A DNA stretch of 64,000 bases from Flavobacterium suncheonense GH29-5 = DSM 17707 (GTDB lineage: Bacteria; Bacteroidota; Bacteroidia; Flavobacteriales; Flavobacteriaceae), in contig NZ_KE387021.1 in assembly GCF_000430025.1 (NCBI RefSeq), positions 241,405-305,404 of the forward strand, read 5' to 3'. Below the pieces are notes generated by a model that was not told the origin of the DNA, did not search any database, and saw only the letters and a program-made list of their open reading frames with translations. The position numbers and the translations under genes are program-made. Below are positions 32,554 to 42,177 of this stretch, in pieces. How positions within the stretch are numbered: the stretch's first letter is position 1; every line of letters begins with the position of its first letter.

Positions 32554-34884
32554 CTACCCAATCACTTCCAACTTCGCAAAACGCAGCAAAAGCTTCTTAA
32601 TACCGCCCACATCAAACTTGATTTCGGCTTTTTTATCCGCTCCGGCGCCTTCTAAATTAAGGATTTGCCCTTTTCCGAAACGTTCGTGCATGACGATGTT
32701 TCCGACTGCTAAATTGCCGTCAAACAAATTGGCTTTGGTACTTGACGATGCTCCCGATACCGGTTTTAACCTGCGGATGTTCGCATTGGGGCTTGGTGCA
32801 TTGTCTGTAATATATTTAGGCGGTGTTCCGGCAACAGGCTTTGCCAAACGCAGTTTCGATTTGTCCACATCACCGAAAATATCCGTGTTAATCATCGGTT
32901 TGTAACGGTAATTCGTTTCCACCGGTGTTAAATATTCGAGATACTGATCGTCTATTTCTTCAATAAATCGGGAGGGCTCGCTGTCTACCAGTTTTCCCCA
33001 ACGGTAACGCGACTGTGCATAGGTTAAATATGCCTGATGTTCCGCTCGGGTTAACGCTACGTAAAACAATCGGCGCTCTTCTTCGAGTTCGCTTCGGGTG
33101 TTCAGACTCATCGCGCTTGGGAATAAATCTTCTTCCATTCCCACGATGAATACGGTTGGAAATTCCAGTCCTTTGGCCAAGTGGATGGTCATTAACGCTA
33201 CACGGTCGTCGTCTCCGGTATCGTTATCCAAATCGGTCGCTAAGGCTACGTCTTCAAGGAATTCGGCCAAAGAACCTCTGGCACCGTCTACTTCTTTCTG
33301 GCCTTCGGTGAAATCTTTGATACCGTTTAAAAGTTCTTCGATGTTTTCGATTCGGGCAATTCCTTCCGGTGTACCGTCTTTTTTCAGTTCCTGAATTAAA
33401 CCGGTTTTCTTGGTAACGTGATCGGTTAAAAAGAACGCATCCTGATTTTCATTGATAATCTGGAAACTCTTAATCATGGTCACGAAATCCTGCAACTTGT
33501 TTTTGGTTCCGGAATTGAGTTTTAAGTCGATTTTATCTATGTGTTCCATCACTTCAAAAATGGAACGCTTGTAATGATTCGCCGCTACGGTTAGTTTTTC
33601 TACCGTGGTATCGCCAATTCCTCGGGCCGGATAATTGATAACGCGCACCAATGCTTCTTCGTCTTTCGGATTAATTACCAGTCGTAAATAACACAAAACA
33701 TCTTTAATTTCCTTGCGCTGGTAAAACGACAAACCACCATAAATACGATACGGAATATCCCGTTTGCGCAACGCGTCTTCCATGGCACGGGATTGCGCAT
33801 TGGTTCGGTACAAAATGGCAAACTGGCCGTTGTGCATTTGGTTTCGCATCTTCTCCTCGAAAATAGTGGACGCTACAAAACGGCCTTCTTCCCCATCGGT
33901 TAAACTGCGGTGAATTTTTATTTTTGGTCCGAAATCGTTGGCCGTCCAAACTACTTTTTCGAGTTTGACTTTGTTCTTGTCGATGATTGTATTTGCCGCT
34001 TCCACAATGTTTTTGGTGGATCGGTAATTCTGCTCCAGACGATAGGTTTGTACGTTATCGTAGTCTTTCTGGAAGTTCAGAATGTTGTTGATGTTCGCGC
34101 CGCGGAAGGCATAAATACTCTGCGCGTCGTCACCAACAACACAAATGTTCTGAAAACGGTCGGAAAGTGCACGAACAATCAGATATTGGGAATGGTTCGT
34201 ATCCTGATACTCATCTACCAGTATGTAGCGGAAACGATCCTGGTACTTGGCCAATACATCCGGAAAACGATTCAATAATTCGTTAGTTTTCAACAATAAA
34301 TCATCAAAATCCATCGCACCGGATTTGAAACAACGCTCTACATAATTCTGATAAATTTCACCCATTCGAGGCTTTTTGCTCATCGCATCGGCTTCCATTA
34401 ATTCCGGATTATTAAAATACGCTTTGACAGTAATCAGACTGTTTTTATACGAGGAAATGCGTCCGAAAACCTGTTTGGGTTTGTAAATATCCTTGTCCAA
34501 CTGCATTTCCTTGATAATCTGTCCAATAAGGCGTACGGAATCCTGGGAATCGTAAATGGTGAAATTACTCGGATAGCCTAATTTATCGGCTTCAATCCGC
34601 AAGATTTTTGCGAATACTGAGTGGAAAGTTCCCATCCAGAGGTTTTTGGCTTCGGCTCCCACGATATCGGTAATCCGTTTTTTCATCTCACGGGCGGCCT
34701 TATTGGTAAAGGTTAACGCCAGGATGTTAAACGCATCGACTCCTAAATGAATTAAATTGGCAATCCGCACGGTAAGTACACGGGTTTTTCCGGAACCGGC
34801 ACCCGCAATTACAATCATCGGACCGTCTTTCTGTAAAACCGGTGCGCGTTGTGCCTCGTTAAGCTGGTTGATTATCTGCTGCAT
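32554..34884 (-). CDS. UvrD/PcrA-type superfamily 1 DNA helicase
   Basis: This 3'-5' DNA helicase serves nucleotide excision and mismatch repair and removes proteins from replicating DNA. The 776-residue protein shows the SF1A motifs: Q-motif LNEAQRAPV, Walker A GAGSGKTRVLT, TFTNKAAREM, DEYQDTN, VGDDAQSIYAFRGA, QNYRST, VALMTIHLAKGLEF and VALTRA. A beta-rich KOW-like C-terminal tail (LLRFAKLEVIG) is typical of PcrA. I chose ATG 34884 because a -7 element lies at 34947, downstream of the alternative ATG at 34971, so that ATG would be untranscribed. Confidence 0.92.
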   Translation of the reverse strand: MQQIINQLNEAQRAPVLQKDGPMIVIAGAGSGKTRVLTVRIANLIHLGVDAFNILALTFTNKAAREMKKRITDIVGAEAKNLWMGTFHSVFAKILRIEADKLGYPSNFTIYDSQDSVRLIGQIIKEMQLDKDIYKPKQVFGRISSYKNSLITVKAYFNNPELMEADAMSKKPRMGEIYQNYVERCFKSGAMDFDDLLLKTNELLNRFPDVLAKYQDRFRYILVDEYQDTNHSQYLIVRALSDRFQNICVVGDDAQSIYAFRGANINNILNFQKDYDNVQTYRLEQNYRSTKNIVEAANTIIDKNKVKLEKVVWTANDFGPKIKIHRSLTDGEEGRFVASTIFEEKMRNQMHNGQFAILYRTNAQSRAMEDALRKRDIPYRIYGGLSFYQRKEIKDVLCYLRLVINPKDEEALVRVINYPARGIGDTTVEKLTVAANHYKRSIFEVMEHIDKIDLKLNSGTKNKLQDFVTMIKSFQIINENQDAFFLTDHVTKKTGLIQELKKDGTPEGIARIENIEELLNGIKDFTEGQKEVDGARGSLAEFLEDVALATDLDNDTGDDDRVALMTIHLAKGLEFPTVFIVGMEEDLFPSAMSLNTRSELEEERRLFYVALTRAEHQAYLTYAQSRYRWGKLVDSEPSRFIEEIDDQYLEYLTPVETNYRYKPMINTDIFGDVDKSKLRLAKPVAGTPPKYITDNAPSPNANIRRLKPVSGASSSTKANLFDGNLAVGNIVMHERFGKGQILNLEGAGADKKAEIKFDVGGIKKLLLRFAKLEVIG

Positions 34885-34946
34885 CTGATCTTTTGTCGCC
34901 ACTCGTAAAAATATCTGATTAACGTATTGTTCTGAATTCGGAGGAA

Positions 34947-34954
34947 CAAAAATA
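34947..34954 (-). promoter_or_regulatory. -7 promoter element (TATTTTTG) of the UvrD/PcrA gene
   Basis: CAAAAATA on the plus strand reads TATTTTTG on the minus strand, an exact match. A message starting near 34940 excludes the in-frame ATG at 34971 and supports ATG 34884. Confidence 0.55.
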
Positions 34955-34961
34955 ACATAAA

Positions 34962-34990
34962 AAAAAGACATTCAGGCTGTGAATGTCTTT
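34962..34990 (-). terminator. Terminator of the minus-strand gene at 35158
   Basis: On the minus strand, AAAGACATTC, a short loop and GAATGTCTTT are followed by a run of T. The stem immediately precedes the UvrD promoter. Confidence 0.8.
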
Positions 34991-35157
34991 ATGTGTGTAT
35001 TTGTTGATAACTATAGTTTGCTCTTAAGATTAATCGGTAACGGTCTGTTCTTTTTGGGCTGGCGTTAGACCGGAATTCAATGCTAATACTTGCCTAACCC
35101 ATCGCCTTTGTACAAAGATTAACAATGCACCTTTTAGGCAATATCCTGCAAACGGAT

Positions 35158-36330
35158 TTAGAATTTTTCGGCCAGACTTTCGATAATTTTCTTTTCTTCT
35201 TCGGTTGGGGTTAATCCGGAATCGAATTCCCAATAGTTGGTGAGGATGCTGTTGCGCTTGTTAAACAACGATTTCTCTTTGTAAACGTCTTCTTTGTCGT
35301 ACGGTACCGGTTTGTTGTTGTGGTTGGTGGTTACCAGATAATTTTTTACTTCAATGCGTTCCTCAACCTTCTTTTTATTGGTGGTAATAAAGCCGATTTC
35401 TTCTTTGGATTTGGCCAGATAATAGTCATCTCCGTCGTATTTGTAAGCAGCGTTAAATTCGGAATTGAACACTTTTCCTTTAACTACAAGAAAATCTGTT
35501 ACGCCTTTAAATTCATATCGCTCGGTAAGCACGGAAGAATTGATTTCGATGATAATGTTTTTCTTGTAATCATACACTACAAAATAATCCGGCAAATATT
35601 CGTCTATTGTAGGTATCGGTCGGATATTCATCAGATAATAATCCGGATTGGCCGCATAAGTTTTGATTTCGTATTCGTATTTTTTCTTACTGTAGGCCTC
35701 TATTACTTTTTTTAGGTATTTGAATTCGTAATAATTGGAGATGATGTCATTCAGATTATACCCTAAGGTACTTTCCTCAACCACCTCGTTAATTAATCCG
35801 TAAAAACGGTTTTGTTCTACTAAAATGTCTGCCTTTATATTTCCGGGTTTTCCCTGAATATAAAAATTGAGAAGCCCGTCGTTAAAGGAGGTATATTTAT
35901 CATTGCTCTTAAAAAACTCGCGAACGTAAATTTTAAGATTGATGGGAATTGTTAGTTTTTTAGACGAATTCTCTACGAGGTTTTTCAGGATTTCCTGCGG
36001 GTGTTTTTTGGTAACGATAATCTCTTCAAGTGTTTTGTTGTTGCTCTCCAGATAAATGATGTTTTCTTTGAGTTTTAAGGATGAAGAATTAACGGTTAGT
36101 GTTTTATACGATGTATGCGAAATTTCAATCTTCGACGGCTTTTCCAGTGAAAGTTTAAAGACCCCTTCTTCGTTACTTACAAGACCTTGTTTGGTGGAAA
36201 GTACCGTAATGGTGGCATCACTAACCGGTAAATTGGTTTCATAATCTTTCAGGATAACCACAATTTCTTTATTCTGGGCCCAAAGCCCAATTTGAAAGAG
36301 AAGCAAAAAGGCGAGTAAAGTTCTTTTCAT
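35158..36330 (-). CDS. Carboxypeptidase-like regulatory domain protein, exported
   Basis: The 390-residue protein has a signal peptide (MKRTLLAFLLLFQIGLWAQ) and an N-terminal CarboxypepD_reg-like domain (about 22-105: LKDYETNLPVSDATITVLS, LVSNEEGVFKLS, ISHTSYKTL). A long mixed domain follows without a catalytic motif, with Tyr/Lys-rich segments (KYEYEIKTYAANPDYYLMN). It is similar in plan to the protein at 25058. The C-terminus ends FDSGLTPTEEEKKIIESL. A related NSGLTPAQKEQ segment recurs just downstream outside the frame. Confidence 0.75.
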   Translation of the reverse strand: MKRTLLAFLLLFQIGLWAQNKEIVVILKDYETNLPVSDATITVLSTKQGLVSNEEGVFKLSLEKPSKIEISHTSYKTLTVNSSSLKLKENIIYLESNNKTLEEIIVTKKHPQEILKNLVENSSKKLTIPINLKIYVREFFKSNDKYTSFNDGLLNFYIQGKPGNIKADILVEQNRFYGLINEVVEESTLGYNLNDIISNYYEFKYLKKVIEAYSKKKYEYEIKTYAANPDYYLMNIRPIPTIDEYLPDYFVVYDYKKNIIIEINSSVLTERYEFKGVTDFLVVKGKVFNSEFNAAYKYDGDDYYLAKSKEEIGFITTNKKKVEERIEVKNYLVTTNHNNKPVPYDKEDVYKEKSLFNKRNSILTNYWEFDSGLTPTEEEKKIIESLAEKF

Positions 36331-36404
36331 TACTACGGAATAGGTTTAAACAAATTTAGTTAAAAAACGTGAGCTGCTATATTATCCTGATTGCAATATT
36401 ATTT

Positions 36405-36412
36405 TATTTTTG
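36405..36412 (+). promoter_or_regulatory. -7 promoter element (TATTTTTG)
   Basis: An exact TAnnTTTG match lies 18 bases before the ATG at 36430. Confidence 0.5.
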
Positions 36413-36429
36413 CATAAACAATTTTAGCA

Positions 36430-36948
36430 ATGGATTATACAAAACTTATTGATATCGCAGCCTATACAATTCCTTCGTTAGTTACAGGAGGCGTGGCTTA
36501 CTACTTTTTTGACGGCTTTGTGAAAAACGAAAAAAGCAGACGCCGTTTTTTATTGCACAAAGATGCTCAGAAAAACGTTTTACCCATCCGGTTACAGGCA
36601 TACGAGCGTATGACTTTGTTTTTGGAACGCATCAGTCCTGCCAAACTGGTCATCCGAGTAGCACCGGGTTCGTCGAACGACAAAAACGATTATGAAAATT
36701 TACTGATTTATCATATCGATCAGGAGTTTGAACACAACCTTACGCAACAGGTTTACCTTTCTGATGAAGCCTGGGGTGCCATTTCGACGGCAAAAAACAC
36801 CACGATTCAAATGATCCGTAAAGCCGCCATGAAAGCTGAAAACGCAGACAAGCTAAGAGAAATTCTCCTAAGTGAATTACTGGATCGCGAAGCTCCAAGC
36901 ACTATAGCTTTAGCCTATATAAAGAACGAAGTAAGCGAATTGTTTTGA
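36430..36948 (+). CDS. Conserved flavobacterial hypothetical protein, membrane-anchored
   Basis: The 172-residue protein has one N-terminal membrane helix (about 9-29) followed by a basic stop-transfer (FVKNEKSRRRFLLHK). The rest is helical and cytoplasmic, with conserved-looking patches: LPIRLQAYERMTLFLERISP, HIDQEFEHNLTQQVYLSD and WGAISTAKNTTIQMIRKAA. I recognise it as a protein present across Flavobacteriia (I think catalogued as DUF7935) but know of no assigned function. It is a single-gene unit with its own terminator, diverging from the gene at 35158. Confidence 0.72.
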   Translation: MDYTKLIDIAAYTIPSLVTGGVAYYFFDGFVKNEKSRRRFLLHKDAQKNVLPIRLQAYERMTLFLERISPAKLVIRVAPGSSNDKNDYENLLIYHIDQEFEHNLTQQVYLSDEAWGAISTAKNTTIQMIRKAAMKAENADKLREILLSELLDREAPSTIALAYIKNEVSELF

Positions 36949-36956
36949 TAACAAAC

Positions 36957-36983
36957 GTAAGCCCTGATTTTTCAGGGCTTTTT
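36957..36983 (+). terminator. Terminator after the 172-residue protein gene
   Basis: AAGCCCTGA (36959-36967) and TCAGGGCTT (36972-36980) form a perfect stem around TTTT, followed by T. Confidence 0.8.
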
Positions 36984-37044
36984 CATTATAGTCACTACAC
37001 TATACAGATGTAAGAAAATTAGTTTGGTTGCGTAAAGAAAACCG

Positions 37045-39105
37045 TTAAAAAAGCCTTTCTAACTGAACCTTCTCATTATCAGGTAATTTCGGAAGCAGTT
37101 CCTTAAAATAATTTTTAAAAATCTCCTGTTTCATCAACTCCCGGATTTTATCCCTTCCGAATTTTGAAAACTGCCATTTGTGGTGCACCAGCGAACTGAC
37201 CAGATTCGGCAAAACATTCTGATCCGTTTTATTCAGATACAACAAGTTCACTATGGCATACTGACGCGTGTTCGCTTCATATTTTGGTGACGAATAGTCC
37301 AGTAATTCATCGTAGTAGTTTACTTTTTCTTCGTTTTTGTAGTCTTTTGTAGCCAGCGCTAACGTCAACCAGGTAACTCTCAGATTTTTGTCGTTAAAAC
37401 CCATCCAGGTATTGGTTTTGTTCAGCAATTCGAAACGGTCTTCCGGAAACTGCTGCCACAAACTTTTTAAAGCAATTTCTCTGGTAATGTAAGAAGCATC
37501 GCTTAAAAGCGACTGATACTGTTCTTTAAAATCGGACGGAATTTCCTTTAAAGTGGCAGCCACAGCTTGTCTGGCTTTTAAATTACCCGACTGCATGGCT
37601 AAAAACAGTATGTCCTTTTTTTCCTCGAACGGAACATTCTGCAACTGATACACCACTTCTTCTTTCAACGGATAAAAGTTTTCCGATTTCAGGATGGCTT
37701 CAAATTGGTTTTTCTTCTCCGATAACGGGGTTTCGTATAGTTCCGAAAGGGAAAGATATTCGTTGATAAACTTGTTTTTCTTTAGAATGGTTAAGGCTTC
37801 CTGAATTTCAAAACCGGATTTTTCAAGCCATGTTTTCTTAAATTTTCCGGTGTCGAATTTGGAAACTTTCTTCACCTCATCAAGGAAATTATCCGTATTG
37901 ACGTTTTGAAAACCGTATTTTTTCAGATACGATTTAACGGCCGTTCTGAAATTTTCGGCTCCGATGCTTTCCCGCAGATAATGCAACGCCCAGGCGCCTT
38001 TCTGATAAAACGTTAACGAACTTGCTTTTTCGTTCATCAAAGGAATAGTATCTGTTTTAGAAGCTCGTTGAAGGGTTTCCGCCGTCTGATACAATTCGTA
38101 GTTGAAATGGTCTTCGCCGAATAACTCTTTTTCGGCCAACAACGCATAATACGTGGCAAAACCTTCCTGCAGCCAATGATGCTTTCCGGATTGCGCCGTA
38201 ACCATATCGCCAAACCACTGATGTGCCAGTTCGTGCGCATTTACATTAGTATAAGTTCTGTCGTTAAAACCGATGGTATCCACCACAAAATCCTGTGCAA
38301 AGATTGTTGAAGTGGTATTTTCCATTCCGGCGTACAAAAAGTCCATCACCGGAACCTGACGATAGATTTCCCAAGGATAGTTCACGCCTATTTCCCGCTC
38401 AAAAAAATCGAATATTTCTTTGGAATATTTATACGTGGACGCGAATTTGTCCTGATCTCCTTCTTTCAAATAAAATTCTAAAGGTGTCCCGGAATTGGTG
38501 GTTTCGGTTTGCTTTGTATATTTTCCGATGGCAAGCATTACTAAATAAGAAGACATCGGTTTTTGCATGTTGTAATTCCAGGTTTTTAAATTTCCTTTGG
38601 AATTAAACGCAACGTCTTTTAAAATACCATTTGAAAGTACCGTAAAGTCATTTCTGTATTCCACCGAAAGATTAAAAACCACTTTCTCTTTTACATCGTC
38701 AAAACTCGGCAGCCAATGTGACGTATATTTTCCTTGTCCTTGTGTCCAAATTTGTCCGGTCGAAAGATCTCCAACAAAATACATTGTCTGTTTTGGCTTG
38801 GCTAAATAGGTAAACTCAAGCTTGTTCTTCCCTTTCTTAAACCCTTTATACAGATTAAGCGACTTTCCGGAGTTTTTATAAGCAACTGTTTTTCCGTTAA
38901 GTTTTACTTCTGAAAATTCCATTCGGATCGCGTCGATTTTTATGGTATCGATTTTCGATTTGACCACAAAATCATACACCACTTTCCCGCTGATGCTTTT
39001 TTCGGCTGCATTGGGCGTAAGATGGGCGTGCATCGTTGTAAAATCAACTTTTTTGGTTTGCTGGGCAAAAACAAATGCGGATATAAAGAGGAAAATATAT
39101 TTCAT
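37045..39105 (-). CDS. M1-family metallo-aminopeptidase
   Basis: The 686-residue zinc peptidase has a short signal peptide (MKYIFLFISAFVFAQ), a beta-rich N-terminal domain, the exopeptidase motif GMEN (YAGMENTTSTIFAQ), and the catalytic HELAH (residues 291-295). The third zinc ligand is the Glu in WLQEGFATYY, 18 residues later. The C-terminal half is a HEAT-like helical domain. It trims N-terminal amino acids from peptides, probably in the periplasm. Conserved residues for peptide anchoring are kept. It diverges from the Dph6-like gene. Confidence 0.92.
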   Translation of the reverse strand: MKYIFLFISAFVFAQQTKKVDFTTMHAHLTPNAAEKSISGKVVYDFVVKSKIDTIKIDAIRMEFSEVKLNGKTVAYKNSGKSLNLYKGFKKGKNKLEFTYLAKPKQTMYFVGDLSTGQIWTQGQGKYTSHWLPSFDDVKEKVVFNLSVEYRNDFTVLSNGILKDVAFNSKGNLKTWNYNMQKPMSSYLVMLAIGKYTKQTETTNSGTPLEFYLKEGDQDKFASTYKYSKEIFDFFEREIGVNYPWEIYRQVPVMDFLYAGMENTTSTIFAQDFVVDTIGFNDRTYTNVNAHELAHQWFGDMVTAQSGKHHWLQEGFATYYALLAEKELFGEDHFNYELYQTAETLQRASKTDTIPLMNEKASSLTFYQKGAWALHYLRESIGAENFRTAVKSYLKKYGFQNVNTDNFLDEVKKVSKFDTGKFKKTWLEKSGFEIQEALTILKKNKFINEYLSLSELYETPLSEKKNQFEAILKSENFYPLKEEVVYQLQNVPFEEKKDILFLAMQSGNLKARQAVAATLKEIPSDFKEQYQSLLSDASYITREIALKSLWQQFPEDRFELLNKTNTWMGFNDKNLRVTWLTLALATKDYKNEEKVNYYDELLDYSSPKYEANTRQYAIVNLLYLNKTDQNVLPNLVSSLVHHKWQFSKFGRDKIRELMKQEIFKNYFKELLPKLPDNEKVQLERLF

Positions 39106-39180
39106 GTTTCAAAAATCAGGAATCCAAAAATACAAAGGAATTTCAGACTTTTCAGTAAGTTTACGCTCAAATTAACGTCT

Positions 39181-39909
39181 GTGAAAACAAAAGCCATTTT
39201 CAACTGGAGCAGCGGCAAAGATTCAGCTCTGGCTCTTTATAAAACCCTGCAAAATCCTGGAATCGAAATTGTTTCACTCCTAACCAGTGTGAACAAACAA
39301 TTCAATCGTATTTCCATGCATGGCGTTCGTACCGAATTACTGGAACAGCAAGCCCAAAGCATCGGTTTACCGCTTTACAAAATGGAAATCCCCGAAATGC
39401 CCACGATGGAAGTTTATGAAGAAGTGATGCGTGAAACGCTGAAACATTTTACCGATAAAGGCGTGACCCATTCCGTATTCGGCGATATTTTTCTGGAAGA
39501 TTTGCGGAAATACCGCGAAGACAAATTAGCCGAAATGCAACTTGAAGGCCTCTTTCCACTCTGGAAAACCAATACTAAAGAACTGATTCGGGAGTTTTTG
39601 GATTTAGGATTCAAAACGATTGTTACCTGCGTGAACGAGCGCAATCTCGATAAAAGTTTTGTGGGTCGGATTATTGACGAACAGTTTCTGGCTGATTTAC
39701 CCGAAGATGTGGATGTGTGTGGGGAAAACGGCGAATTTCACACGTTTACTTTTGATGGCCCGATTTTCGCTGAACCCATAAATTTTAAAGTTGGGGAAAT
39801 CGTGTACCGTAAATACGAAAAACCGAAAACTGATGCTTCCAGCACAGCCTGCGATACTGATGATGCTTTTGATTATGGCTTTTGGTATTGTGATTTGATT
39901 CCGAAATAA
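39181..39909 (+). CDS. Dph6-related ATP pyrophosphatase (diphthine-ammonia ligase-like)
   Basis: The 242-residue protein has the adenine-nucleotide alpha-hydrolase PP-loop NWSSGKDSALALYK near the start, and SVFGDIFLEDLRKYREDK and CGENGEFHTFTFDGP, which define the Dph6 family. In eukaryotes and archaea it makes diphthamide; bacteria lack that substrate, so the bacterial role is unknown. The start appears to be GTG 39181 (VKTKAIFNWSSGKDS); reading further upstream would add 53 residues overlapping the divergent peptidase gene. No signal peptide is present. Confidence 0.87.
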   Translation: MKTKAIFNWSSGKDSALALYKTLQNPGIEIVSLLTSVNKQFNRISMHGVRTELLEQQAQSIGLPLYKMEIPEMPTMEVYEEVMRETLKHFTDKGVTHSVFGDIFLEDLRKYREDKLAEMQLEGLFPLWKTNTKELIREFLDLGFKTIVTCVNERNLDKSFVGRIIDEQFLADLPEDVDVCGENGEFHTFTFDGPIFAEPINFKVGEIVYRKYEKPKTDASSTACDTDDAFDYGFWYCDLIPK

Positions 39910-39921
39910 AATGTTTTTTTT

Positions 39922-39970
39922 GCCACAAATTAGCACTAATAAATTCGTAGAAATTGGTGCAATTCGTGGC
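39922..39970. repeat. Imperfect palindrome, probable interspersed intergenic repeat
   Basis: GCCACAAATTAGCACTAA (39922-39939) and TTGGTGCAATTCGTGGC (39954-39970) are inversely related with few mismatches around a 14-base centre. Similar words (AATTCGTGGC, GCCACAAATTAGC) recur in Flavobacterium intergenic DNA as I recall. It lies between the Dph6-like gene and recG and could act as a weak terminator. Confidence 0.6.
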
Positions 39971-40017
39971 CGATTTAAAATTTAGTTTTATATTCGCTAT
40001 ACGATTTATAAGCCAAA

Positions 40018-42120
40018 ATGAACAACCTTCTCGACACTCCCATAGAATACCTCAAAGGCGTTGGCCCGCAGCGTGGAGATTTGTTGCGTAAGGAACTGAA
40101 CATTCACCGCTACGGCGATTTAATCAACTTATACCCAAACCGTTATATCGACCGTACGCGGTATTATAAAATCAACGAACTTCAGAACAGCAATTCAGAG
40201 GTTCAGATTGTCGGGAAAATCATTCACATCAAAACCGTTGAGCAGAAAAAAGGAAAACGGCTTGTTGCCACTTTTGTAGATGATACCGGACAAATGGAGC
40301 TCGTTTGGTTTCAGGGCATTAAATGGATTCGGGAAGCGGTAAAAATCAATGTGCCTTATGTGATTTTCGGAAAAACCTCTTCCTTCAACGGCGTTTTCAA
40401 TATGGCACATCCGGAAATGGAACTGCTCGAAGAACACAAAGCCAGTTTGCGCAGTGCGATGCAACCCGTTTATCCGAGCACGGAAAAGCTTGCCAACAAA
40501 GGGATTTCCAACAAAGTCATCAATAAAATGATGCAGCAGTTGTTTCTTGAAACCCAGTCTTTGTTCACTGAAACTTTACCGGGGTATTTGATGGAAGAAT
40601 TAAAACTGATACCTAAAAATGCGGCGTTATTCAACATTCATTTTCCTAAAAATCAGGAACTTTTGGCTAAGGCGCAATTCCGGCTGAAGTTTGAAGAATT
40701 GTTCTTCATTCAGCTGCAGCTGATAACCAAAAACCTTATCCGCAAACACAAAATAAAAGGCCATCCGTTTGAAAAAGTAGGCGATTATTTCACGACATTT
40801 TACAATAATCATCTGCCGTTCGATTTGACCAACGCCCAAAAAAAGGTGCTGAAAGAAATCCGCAACGATTTAGGCAGCAATGCCCAAATGAACCGTTTGC
40901 TTCAGGGCGATGTGGGTTCGGGAAAAACCATCGTCGGCTTAATGAGCATGCTTCTGGCTTTGGATAACGGTTTTCAGGCCTGTCTGATGGCACCGACTGA
41001 AATTCTAGCCACACAACATTTTAACGGTATTACAGAATTAGCTAAAGACTTAAACCTCAACATAAAACTGCTGACCGGTTCCACTAAAACGGCAGACCGA
41101 AAAGTGATTCACGAGGAACTCGAAAACGGCAGTCTGCATATCATTATCGGAACGCATGCTTTGCTGGAAGATAAAGTGCAGTTCAAAAATTTAGGACTCG
41201 CTATTATTGACGAACAACATCGTTTCGGGGTGGAACAGCGCAGCAAATTGTGGAAGAAAAACGAAGTGCCGCCACATGTTTTGGTGATGACCGCCACACC
41301 TATTCCGAGAACTTTAGCGATGAGTTTATACGGCGATTTGGACATTTCCGTGATTGATGAACTGCCGCCGGGACGAAAACCGATTCAAACCGTGCATCGT
41401 TACGATAACAACCGCTTAAAAGTGTGGAAATTCATTCGGGACGAAATTGAAAAAGGCAGACAAATCTATATAGTTTATCCGCTGATTCAGGAATCTGAGA
41501 AAATGGATTATAAAGATTTAATGGATGGCTATAATGGTATTACGCGTGATTTTCCACTACCTAAATATTCCGTTTCAATTGTTCACGGACAGATGAAACC
41601 CGCGGAAAAAGATGCCGAAATGAAACGCTTCGCCGAAGGGAAAACCAATATCATGGTGGCCACAACCGTTATCGAAGTAGGCGTCAATGTGCCGAATGCC
41701 AGTGTGATGATTATTGAAAGTGCCGAGCGCTTCGGATTGTCGCAATTGCATCAGTTAAGAGGCCGTGTAGGTCGTGGCGCCGAACAGAGTTACTGTATTC
41801 TGATGACCGGTCATAAATTAAGCAACGATACCAAAACCCGAATCGAAACCATGTGCGCCACCAACGACGGTTTTGAAATAGCCGAAGTCGATTTAAAACT
41901 CCGCGGCCCGGGCGACATCATGGGAACCCAGCAAAGCGGTGTGCTTAACTTACAGATAGCCGATTTGGTAAAAGACCGGGAAATTCTGCAATTCGCGCGC
42001 CATCACGCCATCCGGCTTTTAAAGGACGATGCTGCCATGGAAAAACCGGAACACCAGACTTTACGACGGGTTTTTATCGAACTCGGAAAAAAGAAGAGCA
42101 TCTGGAATTATATTAGTTAG
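40018..42120 (+). CDS. recG: ATP-dependent DNA helicase RecG
   Basis: It remodels stalled replication forks and Holliday junctions. The 700-residue protein has the N-terminal wedge/OB domain (about 1-230, with VGPQRGDLLRKEL and VEIVGKI-like strands) and the SF2 motor: Walker A GDVGSGKTIVGLM, the APTEILA motif, DEQHRFGVEQR, the VMTATPIPRTLAMSLYG motif, and ATTVIEVGVNVPNA plus QLRGRVGRGAEQS near the C-terminus. It ends with the RecG C-terminal helix segment. Length is as expected. The next gene (bestrophin) starts 57 bases downstream. Confidence 0.95.
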   Translation: MNNLLDTPIEYLKGVGPQRGDLLRKELNIHRYGDLINLYPNRYIDRTRYYKINELQNSNSEVQIVGKIIHIKTVEQKKGKRLVATFVDDTGQMELVWFQGIKWIREAVKINVPYVIFGKTSSFNGVFNMAHPEMELLEEHKASLRSAMQPVYPSTEKLANKGISNKVINKMMQQLFLETQSLFTETLPGYLMEELKLIPKNAALFNIHFPKNQELLAKAQFRLKFEELFFIQLQLITKNLIRKHKIKGHPFEKVGDYFTTFYNNHLPFDLTNAQKKVLKEIRNDLGSNAQMNRLLQGDVGSGKTIVGLMSMLLALDNGFQACLMAPTEILATQHFNGITELAKDLNLNIKLLTGSTKTADRKVIHEELENGSLHIIIGTHALLEDKVQFKNLGLAIIDEQHRFGVEQRSKLWKKNEVPPHVLVMTATPIPRTLAMSLYGDLDISVIDELPPGRKPIQTVHRYDNNRLKVWKFIRDEIEKGRQIYIVYPLIQESEKMDYKDLMDGYNGITRDFPLPKYSVSIVHGQMKPAEKDAEMKRFAEGKTNIMVATTVIEVGVNVPNASVMIIESAERFGLSQLHQLRGRVGRGAEQSYCILMTGHKLSNDTKTRIETMCATNDGFEIAEVDLKLRGPGDIMGTQQSGVLNLQIADLVKDREILQFARHHAIRLLKDDAAMEKPEHQTLRRVFIELGKKKSIWNYIS

Positions 42121-42177
42121 AAGGGAAAAGGGAACAACTTATAATTTACAACTCATAACTTAGCAACTTTATAAAAA

